Origin: Streptomyces sp. NBC_01451
GTDB taxonomy: Bacteria; Actinomycetota; Actinomycetes; Streptomycetales; Streptomycetaceae
Length of the DNA: 64,000 bases
Assembly: GCF_036227485.1 (NCBI RefSeq)
Contig: NZ_CP109479.1
Location: 9,734,001 to 9,798,000, forward strand
Direction: 5' to 3'
Below, piece by piece: positions 34,266 through 43,330 of the stretch. The position numbers were made by a program, and so were the translations under genes. How positions within the stretch are numbered: position 1 is the stretch's first letter; every line of letters begins with the position of its first letter. Below the pieces are notes generated by a model. It was not told the origin of the DNA and did not search any database. It was given only the letters and a program-made list of their open reading frames with translations.

Positions 34266-37184
34266 CTACTCGAGGAGTTCCGCGTACGAGCCCATGGCCA
34301 GGGCTATGTCCGCCTGGGCCCAGAACCGGTGGTAGGTGAAGACGGGCGCGGCGCCACCCTTGAGGTAGGCCTCGATCTTCGACCAGGCCGGGTCGTTCTT
34401 GTAGAAGGACCGGATCGAGGAGAACGTCGAGGACGAGTCGATGCTCTCGCCGTTCGGCATCCTGCCGGTCCAGCCGCTCGGCACGTAGAGGCTGTCGTCG
34501 AACCGGCTGTAGTCGGTGCGGGTCTCGGGAACAGCGATGCCGAGACTGTCCTGGTAGTTGCTCCACATGCCGTCCAGCAGTGCCTTCGCCGTCGACTTCG
34601 ACGCCGCGTCACCGGACTTGGCACCGTAGTACGCGAGGGTCTTGGCGTAGGCCGCCGCCACTCCGACGTCGTTGGTGTAGTCGGCGACGGTGACATGAAG
34701 TCCGCTGTTGGCGCCGGGACTTGACGGGTTCCAGGTGTCGGGCTGGCCCGACCACTGGAGGGTGGAGGGGATCTGGTAGCTGCCGTCCGGGTTGATCGTG
34801 GTCTTGGACAGCGCCCACTTGACCCACTTGTCGAGGACCGCCTTCGCGGCGGCGTTGCCCGTCTGCTGGTAGTACTCGGCGACCCGTTCCATGGACCATG
34901 CCTGGAAGCCGAACCACTGGTTGGACGGCGGGTCGTGGTAGACCGGCTGCTGGTCGTAGTACATGCCGTAGAACGTCGACTTCCCGGCCGGCGGGGTCGC
35001 GTAACGGCCCGCCCAGCTGTTGGTCGAGCCGCCGGCGATCGCGCCCTCGTCCGCCTGGAGCCAGCGGTAGAACTCCATCTGACGCTGGAGCGACTTGCTC
35101 CAGTCGGCCGCGCCGGTCGACGACTTGGGCTTCAGGTCGGCGTACGAGCTGAGCGCGTAGGCGGCCAGCGGGTTCTGGTAGCCGCTGTGGGCGAAGCTGG
35201 AGCCGATCCGCCAGGACCAGCCCGCGCTGGTGTCGGTGGACCCGCCCCAGGCGTAGTACCAGGACATCAGGTAGTGCGAGGCGTCCTTGCCGGTACCGGC
35301 CGGGCAGGACGAGGGCCCCACGCAGTTGCCGATCTTCTTGAAGTACTTGTCGTACATGGCGTACCGCAGGTAGTCGCCCATCTTGGCGGCCTTGGCGATC
35401 GTGCCCGACACGGCCGAGCCCTTGCCCTGCTGCTTCGCCCACAGATCCGCCCAGTAGGCGGCCTGCACAGCACGCGCGTCGGCGTCCGGCGCGGTGGTGT
35501 ACTTCCACTGCTTGGCGTACGACTTGTCCCCGGTGAACAGGTCCAGATAGCCGTTCTTGCCACCGTACTTGAAGGCGTCGCAGGTCGGCTGCGGCACCGT
35601 CTCCCACACCGATTCCTGCGGGCCGCGCTGGAAGGTGTTCATGTACGACGGTCCGGTCTCCGTCGGCCCGGCCTCGCACTTGCCGCCCGGCGTGTTGCCG
35701 AAGCCGTAGGTGTTGTCGACGTCCTGGATCCAGTGCATGCCGTAGACGTCGTCCGTGCTGTAGGCCGACTTCAGCTCACCGGCGATCGGGTCCGAACCGA
35801 CGGGTACGGAAGGGTCGAGCGCGGTCGGATACTGGTCCGGCGTGTCCTCCTCGGGCCCGTAGGTCGCCGGTTTGGAGGCGCTGTAGAAGGAGTTGGTCGG
35901 CTGGTCGGCGTGGGTGGGGATCATGTACCTCTCCATGATGTCCCAGGCGCCGTTGAACTTGGTCCAGTCTCCGGTGACCTTGCCGTACATGGCCTGGAGC
36001 CACAGGAGGTAGCTGTAGGCCTCCGACGTGGTCTCGTGGCCGTGGTCCGGGGCCTCGACGATCAGTGTCTCCACCGAGTGGTAGGGGATGCCCTCGGGAG
36101 AGAAGTAGCCGCTCGCCGGGTTGGTGATCTTGCCGTAGAGCTCCAGGAACCGGGCGTCGTAGGTCTTGGACGCCGCGATCTGGGTGACCGTGACCGACGC
36201 CTTGCCGTGCCCGGCGGCCGTCGACTCGAAGGTCGCCGCTCCCGTGCCGGAGGAGTCCGCCGTGACGGTCACCTTCTGCGCGGTGTTCCAGTTCGACGAG
36301 GTGAACGTGAGTGACGCCCCACCGGTCACCGACAGCCCCGAGTTGCCGCCGGTCCGGGCCGTCGTCACGGTCACACCGGCCGACGGCCGGCTCGACAGCT
36401 TCACGTCGTACGTCGCCGACTTGCCCTGCTGGACGGCGAGTTGACCGGTCGAGGCCACCACGGCGGGACCCGTGGCGACCGTGATGCCGACCGGCGTGGA
36501 CTCCGCCGACGCGCCCAGACTGTCGTACGCCTTCGCCAGCAGGGAATGACTGCCCACAGCCAGACCGGAGGCGGAGAGGGTGTAGGGCGCGCTCGTGTCC
36601 GTGCCCAGCAGCGTGGTGTCGTCGTAGAACTCCACCTTGCTGATCGTCGCGCCGTCCGCGGCGGCTGTGGTCGCCGCGAGCGGTACGGCGTCACCCAGCG
36701 AGTAGACCGCGCCGGCGGCCGGGCTGGTCAGTACGGTGATCGGCGGCTGGTGGGCGCCGACGCAACTGGTGCCGTTGACCGCGAAGCCGGTCGGCGCCGC
36801 GTTGCTGCCGCTGTAGCTGAACTGTGCGCCCGCGGAGACGGCAGCGCCCGGGGCGATGGTGCCGTTGTACGAGGCGTTCTTGACGGTGATGGCCTGACCG
36901 GACTGGGACCAGGTTCCGTTCCACCCGTTCGCGAGCTTCTGGTTGCCCGAGTAGCCGTAGGCCAGGGTCCAGCCGTCGATCGCGGCGGTACCGCGGTTGG
37001 TGAGGGTGAGGTCGGCGGTGAAGCCGGATCCCCAGTCGTTGGTCCTGTAGTCGACGCTGCACTGCACGGACGCCGCGTTCGCGGTGGTCGTCCCGCTGGC
37101 GAGCATCGACAGGGGCAGAGCGAACACGGCGGCGGCTGCGGTCCAGAACCGCCGTACGGTTCTGCGTTTGCGTCCGGGATCCAT
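34266..37184 (-). CDS. GH48 reducing-end cellobiohydrolase with N-terminal CBM2
   Basis: The 972-residue processive exocellulase releases cellobiose from chain reducing ends and is the main partner of GH6 enzymes. Domains in order: signal peptide to about 37 (ending TTANA), CBM2 39-140 ([20 protein letters not shown]...FAVNGTSC), an Ig-like module about 148-236 ([20 protein letters not shown]), a second beta-sandwich about 237-335 ([19 protein letters not shown]), then the GH48 catalytic domain to the end. Typical stretches are [64 protein letters not shown] and [17 protein letters not shown]. Glu in GHETTSEA is the likely acid. AAGGAGGAA precedes the ATG. A perfect CebR-type box is 58-71 bp upstream. 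Confidence 0.96.
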   Translation of the reverse strand: MDPGRKRRTVRRFWTAAAAVFALPLSMLASGTTTANAASVQCSVDYRTNDWGSGFTADLTLTNRGTAAIDGWTLAYGYSGNQKLANGWNGTWSQSGQAITVKNASYNGTIAPGAAVSAGAQFSYSGSNAAPTGFAVNGTSCVGAHQPPITVLTSPAAGAVYSLGDAVPLAATTAAADGATISKVEFYDDTTLLGTDTSAPYTLSASGLAVGSHSLLAKAYDSLGASAESTPVGITVATGPAVVASTGQLAVQQGKSATYDVKLSSRPSAGVTVTTARTGGNSGLSVTGGASLTFTSSNWNTAQKVTVTADSSGTGAATFESTAAGHGKASVTVTQIAASKTYDARFLELYGKITNPASGYFSPEGIPYHSVETLIVEAPDHGHETTSEAYSYLLWLQAMYGKVTGDWTKFNGAWDIMERYMIPTHADQPTNSFYSASKPATYGPEEDTPDQYPTALDPSVPVGSDPIAGELKSAYSTDDVYGMHWIQDVDNTYGFGNTPGGKCEAGPTETGPSYMNTFQRGPQESVWETVPQPTCDAFKYGGKNGYLDLFTGDKSYAKQWKYTTAPDADARAVQAAYWADLWAKQQGKGSAVSGTIAKAAKMGDYLRYAMYDKYFKKIGNCVGPSSCPAGTGKDASHYLMSWYYAWGGSTDTSAGWSWRIGSSFAHSGYQNPLAAYALSSYADLKPKSSTGAADWSKSLQRQMEFYRWLQADEGAIAGGSTNSWAGRYATPPAGKSTFYGMYYDQQPVYHDPPSNQWFGFQAWSMERVAEYYQQTGNAAAKAVLDKWVKWALSKTTINPDGSYQIPSTLQWSGQPDTWNPSSPGANSGLHVTVADYTNDVGVAAAYAKTLAYYGAKSGDAASKSTAKALLDGMWSNYQDSLGIAVPETRTDYSRFDDSLYVPSGWTGRMPNGESIDSSSTFSSIRSFYKNDPAWSKIEAYLKGGAAPVFTYHRFWAQADIALAMGSYAELLE

Positions 37185-37241
37185 GTGCTGTTCCTCCTTG
37201 CGTCACGCGACTCACGGAGAGATGTCGAGGGGGGAATCCAG

Positions 37242-37255
37242 TGGGAGCGCTCCCA
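37242..37255. promoter_or_regulatory. CebR-type box 3 (TGGGAGCGCTCCCA)
   Basis: A perfect 14-bp palindrome lies 58 bp before the GH48 start, in the divergent spacer shared with the GH6 gene. Confidence 0.9.
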
Positions 37256-37322
37256 TCGTGGAGACGAAGGTGGGATCGGTCAAGATGCCGACGACTTCAA
37301 AGTTCGAACTGACCCGACGGGA

Positions 37323-37335
37323 GCGAAAGTTTCGC
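37323..37335. promoter_or_regulatory. Short palindrome GCGAAAGTTTCGC
   Basis: A symmetric 13-bp element (GCGAAA-G-TTTCGC) lies between boxes 3 and 4. It resembles the GAAAN-TTTC-type palindromes described upstream of streptomycete hemicellulase genes, so a second regulator may act here. The assignment is tentative. Confidence 0.45.
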
Positions 37336-37384
37336 AAGGACCCTATGAAACCCCGCCAGTTGGCGCTAACTTCCTCCTCACCAG

Positions 37385-37398
37385 TGGGAGCGGTTCCA
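37385..37398. promoter_or_regulatory. CebR-type box 4 (TGGGAGCGGTTCCA)
   Basis: This imperfect box deviates in the right half (GGTTCCA for GCTCCCA). It lies about 500 bp before the GH6 start on the plus strand and 130 bp beyond box 3, and is the likely operator for the GH6 promoter. Confidence 0.7.
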
Positions 37399-37838
37399 TC
37401 ACTCGACGCGTCCGAAGCGGCGCGCCAAGCTGTAAGGACTCGCTCATGCGACACCCCCCGCATTCAGTACTTTTAGTCAGCGACGCTCTCCTGAGCGCTG
37501 GTCCACCTGTGTTCTCGGCCCGGGGAGCCACGGCCGCGCACGCAGTGGGACACGCCGTCACCAGCCAGTGCGACGGGCCCCTCCTGGGCACTGGGCCGAT
37601 CAGCGGCCGTGACGCCGACGAACAATCCCGCACCGATGAGGTCCGAGCTCGGTGGTCACACCACCCTGCGGTCGCCCGACGACCGGGCTGTGACGTGGTG
37701 CGACGACCCGTGTGCCCGTCCTGTCCGGCCGGACCCGGAACGTGCAGGACTCCTTCGCCGATCCGTCCCTGATCTCCGCCCACGAAGTCACTGCCCCTGT
37801 AGGGCGTCGGCTCGCGCGACCGTTCGCGCGGCCTCCAT

Positions 37839-37880
37839 CCCGCACGTCCACATCAAGAACCCGCACGTCCACATCAAGAA
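37839..37880. repeat. Perfect 21-bp tandem duplication in the GH6 leader
   Basis: Two identical 21-bp units (37839-37859 and 37860-37880), each containing CGCACGTCCACATCAAGAA, abut each other and end right at the GAGGAAG ribosome binding site (37881-37887) of the GH6 gene. Confidence 0.9.
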
Positions 37881-37896
37881 GAGGAAGCCCGCACTC

Positions 37897-39669
37897 ATGA
37901 GTCACACCAGGACATCTCTGCTCGCCGCCCTGGCGCTGGTCGCCGGGACGTCGGGAACGGCGCTCATCGTCGGCCAGGCCGGCGCTGCCACCGCGGCCGT
38001 CCCCTGCACCGTCGACTACAAGTTGCAGAGCCAGTGGGACACCGGTTTCACCGCCGCCGTGACCATCACCAACAACGCGGCCGCCAAGTCGGGCTGGTCG
38101 GTGAAGTGGTCGTACGCCGGCAACCAGAGGGTCACGAACGGCTGGAACGCGAAGATCAGCCAGAGTGGTGGCGACGTCACCGCCACCAACGAGAACTACA
38201 ACGGCACGCTGGCGAGCGGTGGTTCGGTCAGCTTCGGCTTCAACGGCTCCTACAGCGGCACCAACAGCGTGCCCGCCACATTCACCCTCGACGGTGTCGC
38301 CTGCAACGTCGACAACGGCGGTGGCACAGGTGGCGGTACCGGCGGCGGCACGGGTGGCGGCACAGGCGGTGGAACCGGCGGCGGCACCGGCGGTGGGGAC
38401 GGCGGCGGAACCGGTAGCCGGGTGGACAACCCCTACACCGGCGCCAAGGTGTACGTGAACCCCGAGTGGTCCGCCAAGGCCGCCGCCGAACCGGGCGGCA
38501 GCAGTATCGCCAACCAGCCCACCGCCGTCTGGCTCGACCGCATCGCCGCCATCAACGGCGTCAACGGCGGCATGGGTCTGCGCGCCCACCTCGACGAGGC
38601 CCTGAAGCAGAAGGGCTCAGGTGAACTCGTCGTCCAGATCGTGATCTACGACCTGCCCGGCCGCGACTGCGCCGCCCTCGCCTCCAACGGCGAACTGGGG
38701 CCCAACGACCTCGACAAGTACAAGTCCCAGTACATCGACCCCATTGTGTCGATCCTGTCCGAAGCCAAGTACGCCGGCCTGCGGATCGCCACCGTCATCG
38801 AGCCCGACTCGCTGCCCAACCTGGTCACCAACGCCGGCGGCACCCCCACCACCACCGACGCCTGCGTGACCATGAAGGCCAACGGCAACTACGAGAAGGG
38901 CGTCGGCTACGCCCTGGACAAGCTGGGCGACATCCCCGGCGTCTACAACTACATCGACGCCGCCCACCACGGCTGGCTCGGCTGGGACAGCAACCTCGCT
39001 CCGGCCGTGCAGCAGTTCCAGAAGGTCGCGACGTCGAACGGCGCGAGCGTGAACGACGTGGCCGGCTTCATCGTCAACACCGCGAACTACAGCCCCACCA
39101 AGGAGCCGTACCTCAAGGTCACCGACATGGTGGGAGGCCAGACCGTGCGCCAGTCGAAGTGGGTCGACTGGAACCAGTACGTGGACGAGCAGTCCTTCGC
39201 CCAGGCGTTCCGCGACAAGCTCGTCGCGGCCGGATTCAACTCCGGACTCGGCATGCTGATCGACACCTCGCGCAACGGCTGGGGCGGCTCCGCCCGGCCC
39301 ACCGGCCCCGGGACGCAGACCACCGTGGACGGCTATGTCGACGCCAGCCGCATCGACCGGCGGATCCACGCCGGCAACTGGTGCAACCAGAGCGGCGCGG
39401 GCATCGGTGAACGGCCGACCGCGGCTCCGGCCACCGGCATCGACGCCTACGTGTGGGTCAAGCCGCCGGGGGAGTCGGACGGCAACAGCACCGCCATCCC
39501 CAACGACGAGGGCAAGGGCTTCGACCGGATGTGCGACCCGACGTACGGCGGCAACGCCCGCAACGGCAACAACCTCACGGGCGCACTGCCGAACTCGCCG
39601 CTGGCCGGACGGTGGTTCTCGGCCCAGTTCCAGCAGCTGGTCCGGAACGCCTACCCGCCGCTGTCGTGA
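37897..39669 (+). CDS. GH6 cellulase with N-terminal CBM2
   Basis: The 590-residue secreted enzyme consists of signal peptide (to about 34), CBM2 (36-138), a long Gly/Thr linker of repeated GGGT (139-174) and a GH6 catalytic domain (about 175-590). GH6 motifs are VQIVIYDLPGRDCAALASNG (catalytic Asp), IATVIEPDSLPNLVTN and YNYIDAAHHGWLGWDSN; the C-terminal loop VWVKPPGESDG is also typical. Length and loops fit the non-reducing-end cellobiohydrolase branch, but endoglucanase cannot be excluded. The ATG at 37897 follows GAGGAAG. A long 5' region (712 bp to the GH48 start) carries CebR-type boxes 3 and 4. It works with GH48 from opposite chain ends. Confidence 0.95.
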   Translation: MSHTRTSLLAALALVAGTSGTALIVGQAGAATAAVPCTVDYKLQSQWDTGFTAAVTITNNAAAKSGWSVKWSYAGNQRVTNGWNAKISQSGGDVTATNENYNGTLASGGSVSFGFNGSYSGTNSVPATFTLDGVACNVDNGGGTGGGTGGGTGGGTGGGTGGGTGGGDGGGTGSRVDNPYTGAKVYVNPEWSAKAAAEPGGSSIANQPTAVWLDRIAAINGVNGGMGLRAHLDEALKQKGSGELVVQIVIYDLPGRDCAALASNGELGPNDLDKYKSQYIDPIVSILSEAKYAGLRIATVIEPDSLPNLVTNAGGTPTTTDACVTMKANGNYEKGVGYALDKLGDIPGVYNYIDAAHHGWLGWDSNLAPAVQQFQKVATSNGASVNDVAGFIVNTANYSPTKEPYLKVTDMVGGQTVRQSKWVDWNQYVDEQSFAQAFRDKLVAAGFNSGLGMLIDTSRNGWGGSARPTGPGTQTTVDGYVDASRIDRRIHAGNWCNQSGAGIGERPTAAPATGIDAYVWVKPPGESDGNSTAIPNDEGKGFDRMCDPTYGGNARNGNNLTGALPNSPLAGRWFSAQFQQLVRNAYPPLS

Positions 39670-39689
39670 CCTGCTGAGGCGGTAGGTGA

Positions 39690-39736
39690 CCGCCGGGATC
39701 CGTCCCTCGCCCCTGGCCGAGGACGGATCCCGGCGG
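39690..39736 (+). terminator. Strong terminator after GH6
   Basis: Perfect 16-bp arms CCGCCGGGATCCGTCC (39690-39705) and GGACGGATCCCGGCGG (39721-39736) with a 15-nt loop begin 20 bp after the GH6 stop. Confidence 0.85.
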
Positions 39737-39906
39737 ATCCAGTGCGTCAGGCCGGCCGTCTCCCTCGGTGCGGCGATCATCCGGGTGACACGTCACTGGA
39801 CGCCGTGGTTCGGTCAGGCCGTCACCTCGGCGATGGAGACGTCCACGGCCTGACTGCATCTCGGAGTACCTCGGTCCCCTTCGGACGACCGGGCCGGTCG
39901 GGCGAC

Positions 39907-40509
39907 TCAGCGGACCCGGTCGTAGACGAGGGCCAACGTGCCGTGCTCGCCCGCGGTCTGGCTGACGAGTGTCCACTGGTGCGCGGGCAGGCCGTCGTCG
40001 AAGAGGCGGGGCCCGCCGCCGAGGAAGACCGGAAAGATCGTCAGCGCCAGCCGGTCCACCTTGCCGGCCGTCAGGAGTGCCTTGACGACGCTCGCGCTGG
40101 AGAGCACGAGGATGTCGCCGCCTTCGGTCGCCTTGAGGTCCGTGACCACCTCGACGGTCGGCTTGTCGACGATCGTCGTACGCTCCCACGGCGTCTTGTC
40201 GAGGGTCGAGGAGAGGACCACCTTGTCTGTGTCGACGAGCCACTTCGCGAAGGCCTCGTCGCGTGGGTCGGCACCCTCCATGCCGATGACGGTGGGCCAG
40301 AAACCGAGGAACCCCTCGGCGTTGACCCGCCCGAGCAGGGCCGTCGTCGCCGGCTCCCAGAGGCTGGTCAGATGGTCGCGGGCGACGTCGGTCACGGCGT
40401 ACGGCATCACCCAGCGCATGTCCAGAGGGTTGTCTGGTGCGGCGTAGTGGCCGTCGAGGGAGAGGGCCATGTTGGTGACTACTCGTCGGTCGGCGGTCTG
40501 CTGTGTCAT
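39907..40509 (-). CDS. Dihydrofolate-reductase-like RibD C-terminal domain protein
   Basis: The 200-residue protein is a stand-alone RibD_C/DHFR-fold reductase: RRVVTNMALSLDGHYAAPDN at the start, TTALLGRVNAEGF, TDKVVLSSTLDKTPWERTTIV, LSSASVVKALLTAGKVDRLALTIFPVFLGGGPRLF and ALVYDRVR. Such proteins reduce unidentified substrates with NADPH; the true folate role belongs to other families. AGGAG precedes the ATG, whose region overlaps the stop of the ArsR-SRPBCC gene (ATGA). The pairing ArsR-SRPBCC plus RibD-C reductase is widespread in streptomycetes. It is unrelated in function to the flanking cellulases as far as can be seen. Confidence 0.85.
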   Translation of the reverse strand: MTQQTADRRVVTNMALSLDGHYAAPDNPLDMRWVMPYAVTDVARDHLTSLWEPATTALLGRVNAEGFLGFWPTVIGMEGADPRDEAFAKWLVDTDKVVLSSTLDKTPWERTTIVDKPTVEVVTDLKATEGGDILVLSSASVVKALLTAGKVDRLALTIFPVFLGGGPRLFDDGLPAHQWTLVSQTAGEHGTLALVYDRVR

Positions 40510-41369
40510 CTCGCGCTCCTGGTGGCGGTGTTGTCGGTGGTGTCGGTGTCGTGTGGGTACGCGCTGAGGGTCGCCGCGAGTTTGTCGAGGCTCTGGCCGA
40601 AGCCGATCTCGATCCCGGCGACGAAGTCCGCGGAGTCGACGGTGCTGTCGGTGATTCGCCAGCGGACGTCGAGGTCTGTGCCGGTGCTGGTGGGACCGAG
40701 GTTCATGACGACGTGGGCGGTGAAGGCGAGACGGCCGTCAGGAAGCCGCGGGGAGAGCCGGTAGGCGAGGTGTTCACCGGGTCGTACGTCGTCGACGACC
40801 CCCTCCGCGCGCCCGACGACCGGGTGGGAGCCGGCGATGTCCTCCGCGTCGCGGTACTCCTGGACGATCCGCCCTCCGGGGCGCGCCTCGAAGACGAGTT
40901 CGGAGACGCGGAGGTCCTCGGGGGTCCACCAGCGCGTGAGCAGGGCGGTGTCGGTGAGGTGGCGCCAGACGATTTCGGGGCGCCCTGTCAACGACCGGTG
41001 GAAGGTGAACGAGCGGCCGTCGGCCCACCCCGACTCCTGTGCGGCGAGCCGCTCCGCGTCGACGCTCAACCCGTAGCGGTCGTAGGTCTCACCCGGGCCG
41101 TCGGCCTCGTCCGCGGTGTCGGCGAGTTGGCTGAGTGCGGCTGCCAGGTCCCGCAGGGGTCCGGGCCGGAGTGTGTAGATGCGTCGCTGACCTGTGCGTT
41201 GGGACGTGACAACGCCGGCGCGCTCAAGGGTTTGCAGGTGCTTGGTCGTCTGGGGCTGCCGCGCGTCGGTGAGCTGGGCGAGAACGCCGACCGAGCGGGG
41301 TCGCTCGGCCAGCAGGCTCAGGAGACGCCAGCGGGCCGGGTCGGCCAGTGCGGTGAGGAGTGCGTCCAT
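40506..41369 (-). CDS. ArsR HTH fused to SRPBCC (AHSA1) domain
   Basis: The 287-residue protein joins an ArsR winged helix (MDALLTALADPARWRLLSLLAERPRSVGVLAQLTDARQPQTTKHLQTLERAGVV) to a C-terminal SRPBCC/START-like ligand-binding domain starting near residue 115 (RSFTFHRSLTGRPEIVWRHLTD, RWWTPEDLRVSELVFEARPGGRI). A hydrophobic small molecule held in the SRPBCC cavity may modulate DNA binding. There is no metal-binding cysteine cluster in the ArsR part. The stop overlaps the start of the RibD-C gene. An inverted repeat TATTCT-N6-AGAATA lies just upstream and is probably its own operator. Confidence 0.87.
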   Translation of the reverse strand: MDALLTALADPARWRLLSLLAERPRSVGVLAQLTDARQPQTTKHLQTLERAGVVTSQRTGQRRIYTLRPGPLRDLAAALSQLADTADEADGPGETYDRYGLSVDAERLAAQESGWADGRSFTFHRSLTGRPEIVWRHLTDTALLTRWWTPEDLRVSELVFEARPGGRIVQEYRDAEDIAGSHPVVGRAEGVVDDVRPGEHLAYRLSPRLPDGRLAFTAHVVMNLGPTSTGTDLDVRWRITDSTVDSADFVAGIEIGFGQSLDKLAATLSAYPHDTDTTDNTATRSAR

Positions 41370-41378
41370 GACCAGAAG

Positions 41379-41396
41379 TATTCTCCATGAAGAATA
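41379..41396. promoter_or_regulatory. ArsR-type inverted repeat
   Basis: TATTCT (41379-41384) and AGAATA (41391-41396) flank a 6-bp spacer, 10 bp before the ArsR start. The AT-rich context also serves as a promoter. Confidence 0.6.
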
Positions 41397-41566
41397 TTCG
41401 TGTCAAGGAATGTGTTGCGACTTGCTCGGGGTCGTGGCGCGTGCCGCGTTCGACGAAGGGCACATCGCCGCTCCGCGGGACGGGGCCGGCGGTGACACCG
41501 GGCCAGGCCCTGGCTGCCGGTGGACGTGGAGGGGGGAGGCGAAGGAGGTTCTTCACGCGGCTCCAG

Positions 41567-41905
41567 ACCTCCACCCCGGCGCCCGGCACCCTGACCTGCC
41601 GGGTCACCGGCACCGTCAGCTCGTGGAACTCCGGTCCGACCGCGAACCTCACCCTCACCAACACGGGCATCACCGCGATCAACGGCGGGTTCCTGGCCTT
41701 CACCCTGCCCGGCGGCCAGGTCGTCCCGTTCGGTTGGAACACCGCCTGTGCGCCCGCCTCCGGCTGGATGAGGGCAAAGAGCGTCACCCGCAACGGGACC
41801 ATCGTGCCCGGCGCGTCGGCAGGCATCGGCTTCCAGGCCGCCCGCACCGGTGACACCGCCTCGCCGGACTGGTGCTCGCTTCAACGGCACGGCCTGTGCC
41901 GTTGA
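41567..41905 (+). pseudogene. Orphan decayed CBM2 cellulose-binding module
   Basis: The frame encodes a clear CBM2: GTLTCRVTGTVSSWNSGPTANLTLTN..., FLAFTLPGGQVV, VTRNGTIVPGASAGIGFQAARTGDTASP. It has lost the structural Trp of the usual INGWSLAFTL (here INGGFLAFTL). Around 41865-41880 the reading frame shifts, so the typical ending (S)FNGTACAVEG continues in another frame. No catalytic domain, signal peptide or ribosome binding site accompanies it. It is the tail of a cellulase gene lost by deletion, next to the intact ceb operon and about 1.9 kb from the GH6 gene, and could have arisen by recombination between CBM2 copies. A short fusion with upstream codons (from 41387) is not credible. Confidence 0.8.
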
Positions 41906-42030
41906 AGGGAGCACGCCGAGGTGACCTGGAGGACGAGAACGGAGGATGGCGGTGTCACGGCGCCGGGCCGCACACGGCCGTCCGGCACCCGGAACCCTGG
42001 CGGCAGCGACTTCGAGTGCTCCTGGCGAAC

Positions 42031-43047
42031 CTAGGAGGATTCGCGGATCACGAGCTCGGTGGGAAGAACGACATGCTGACGCGGCTCCTCAGGGTCGCCG
42101 ATCTCCCTGAGGAGGATGCGGGCGATCATGCTGCCGATCTCCTCGATGGGCTGACGCACACTGGTGAGGGGCGGATTGCTGTGCCGGGCGATGATGGAGT
42201 CGTCGAAGCCGACCACCGCCACGTCGTCGGGGACGCGGCGCTTCTGCCTGCGCAACTCCGTCAGTGCCCCCGCCGCCATGACGTCAGAGGCGATGAACAC
42301 GGCGTCGAGTTCGGGGACTTGTCCAAGGAGTGAACGCATGGCGGCCGCGCCGCCCTCTTCGGTGAAGTCCGCCGAGGCCGCCAGCTGATCGGTGACCTCG
42401 TGACCCGCTTTCTCAAGGGCCTCCCGCCAGCCCTGGAGCCGACTGCGCGCCACGTCCATGTCGAGGGGACCGCTGATCGTGGTGACGGTCCGTCTGCCTC
42501 GCGCGAGCAGGTGCCTGACGGCCGCCGCGGCTCCGCCCGCGTTGTCGGAGTGCACGTGGCTGAGCGACTCGGCGGGGGAGCGGCGTCCGGCGAGCACCGT
42601 GGGCAGGCCCATGTCCTCCAGCAGCCCCGGCAGTGGGTCGTGCTCGTGCACCGAGACCAGGAGCACCCCGTCGACGCGCCGCTCCGCCACCGACTCGGTG
42701 AGCTGGTCCCGCTCGGCCTGGTCGCGTACGAGCACCAGTTGGAGCTGTGTCCGGGTTTCCGCGAGGGCGGTGCTGACACCGCGGATGACCGCGGCGAAGT
42801 AGGGCTCGGAGCCCAGTCTGCTCGCCGATTCGGGGATCACCAGGGCAACGGAGTTCGTCCTGCTCGTCACGAGCCCCCGGGCGACCGAGTTCGGTACGTA
42901 GTTCAGTTCGTCGATGGCGGCGAGCACGGCGGCCCTCGCCTTTTCGCTGACGAGTTCCGAGCCGTTGATGACTCGTGAAACCGTGGTGCGTCCGACGCCG
43001 GCGCGCGCGGCCACGGTCTTGATGGTCGGGCGTTGCCTGCCCTCCAT
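42031..43047 (-). CDS. LacI-family regulator of the ceb-type operon (CebR position)
   Basis: The 338-residue protein is divergent from the cebEFG-bglC set, the place held by cebR in other streptomycetes. HTH: TIKTVAARAGVGRTTVSRVIN (8-28); hinge YVPNSVARGLVTSR; sensor with VALVIPESASRLG, RVDGVLLVSVHEHDPLPGLL, TISGPLDMD and DVAVVGFDDSIIARHSNPPLTSVRQP. The specificity pair is Arg20-Thr21, one residue different from the cellulase-side LacI. It is about half identical by eye to that paralogue, especially in the sensor, so both may recognise cello-oligosaccharides. I chose the ATG at 43047 after GAGGGAG, not the ATG at 43086. The predicted operator is the mirrored pair at 43219-43254. Confidence 0.9.
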   Translation of the reverse strand: MEGRQRPTIKTVAARAGVGRTTVSRVINGSELVSEKARAAVLAAIDELNYVPNSVARGLVTSRTNSVALVIPESASRLGSEPYFAAVIRGVSTALAETRTQLQLVLVRDQAERDQLTESVAERRVDGVLLVSVHEHDPLPGLLEDMGLPTVLAGRRSPAESLSHVHSDNAGGAAAAVRHLLARGRRTVTTISGPLDMDVARSRLQGWREALEKAGHEVTDQLAASADFTEEGGAAAMRSLLGQVPELDAVFIASDVMAAGALTELRRQKRRVPDDVAVVGFDDSIIARHSNPPLTSVRQPIEEIGSMIARILLREIGDPEEPRQHVVLPTELVIRESS

Positions 43048-43218
43048 GACGACTCCCTCGCTCGCGCGCTGTCCGACGGCCTTCACCTGCGCATTGTGCC
43101 AGACCTCTGGAGAGCGTCAGCGGGCCCCGGACGAAGCGGCACGACATCCTCCGGCAACGAAGTGAGTTCAACTTCTTGACAGACGCCTTTCGGGGCGGCG
43201 AGGCTTCGGGCTTCCAAA

Positions 43219-43254
43219 TGGGCACGTTCCCACCGCAAACTGGGAACGTGCCCA
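43219..43254. promoter_or_regulatory. Mirrored pair of variant CebR-type operators
   Basis: TGGGCACGTTCCCA (43219-43232) and TGGGAACGTGCCCA (43241-43254) are exact reverse complements of each other, 8 bp apart. Each keeps the TGGG...CCCA ends and central CG of a CebR box but differs in the three positions either side of the centre. They lie 77-112 bp before the cebE start and about 170 bp before the divergent lacI start. Confidence 0.8.
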
Positions 43255-43330
43255 CCGGACAAATCATGCCTACGGGGCGGACCGTGGGACTCGAACTCCG
43301 GTGCGTCAGCGCCGTCGCCAGGAGGACCAG

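Noticed and set aside
37290..37320. A GTTCGAAC stretch resembling a tRNA T-loop
   Set aside because: No acceptor, D or anticodon stems can be drawn around it. It lies in the GH48/GH6 regulatory region.
38321..38415. A GGTGGCACC-like tandem repeat that could be taken for a DNA satellite
   Set aside because: It codes in frame for the Gly/Thr linker (repeated GGGT) of the GH6 cellulase, a normal feature of such enzymes.
41387..41566. Upstream coding start that would give the CBM2 relic a 60-residue lead
   Set aside because: The lead is Arg/Gly-rich without signal peptide or domain and begins in the ArsR operator. The frame is open by chance.
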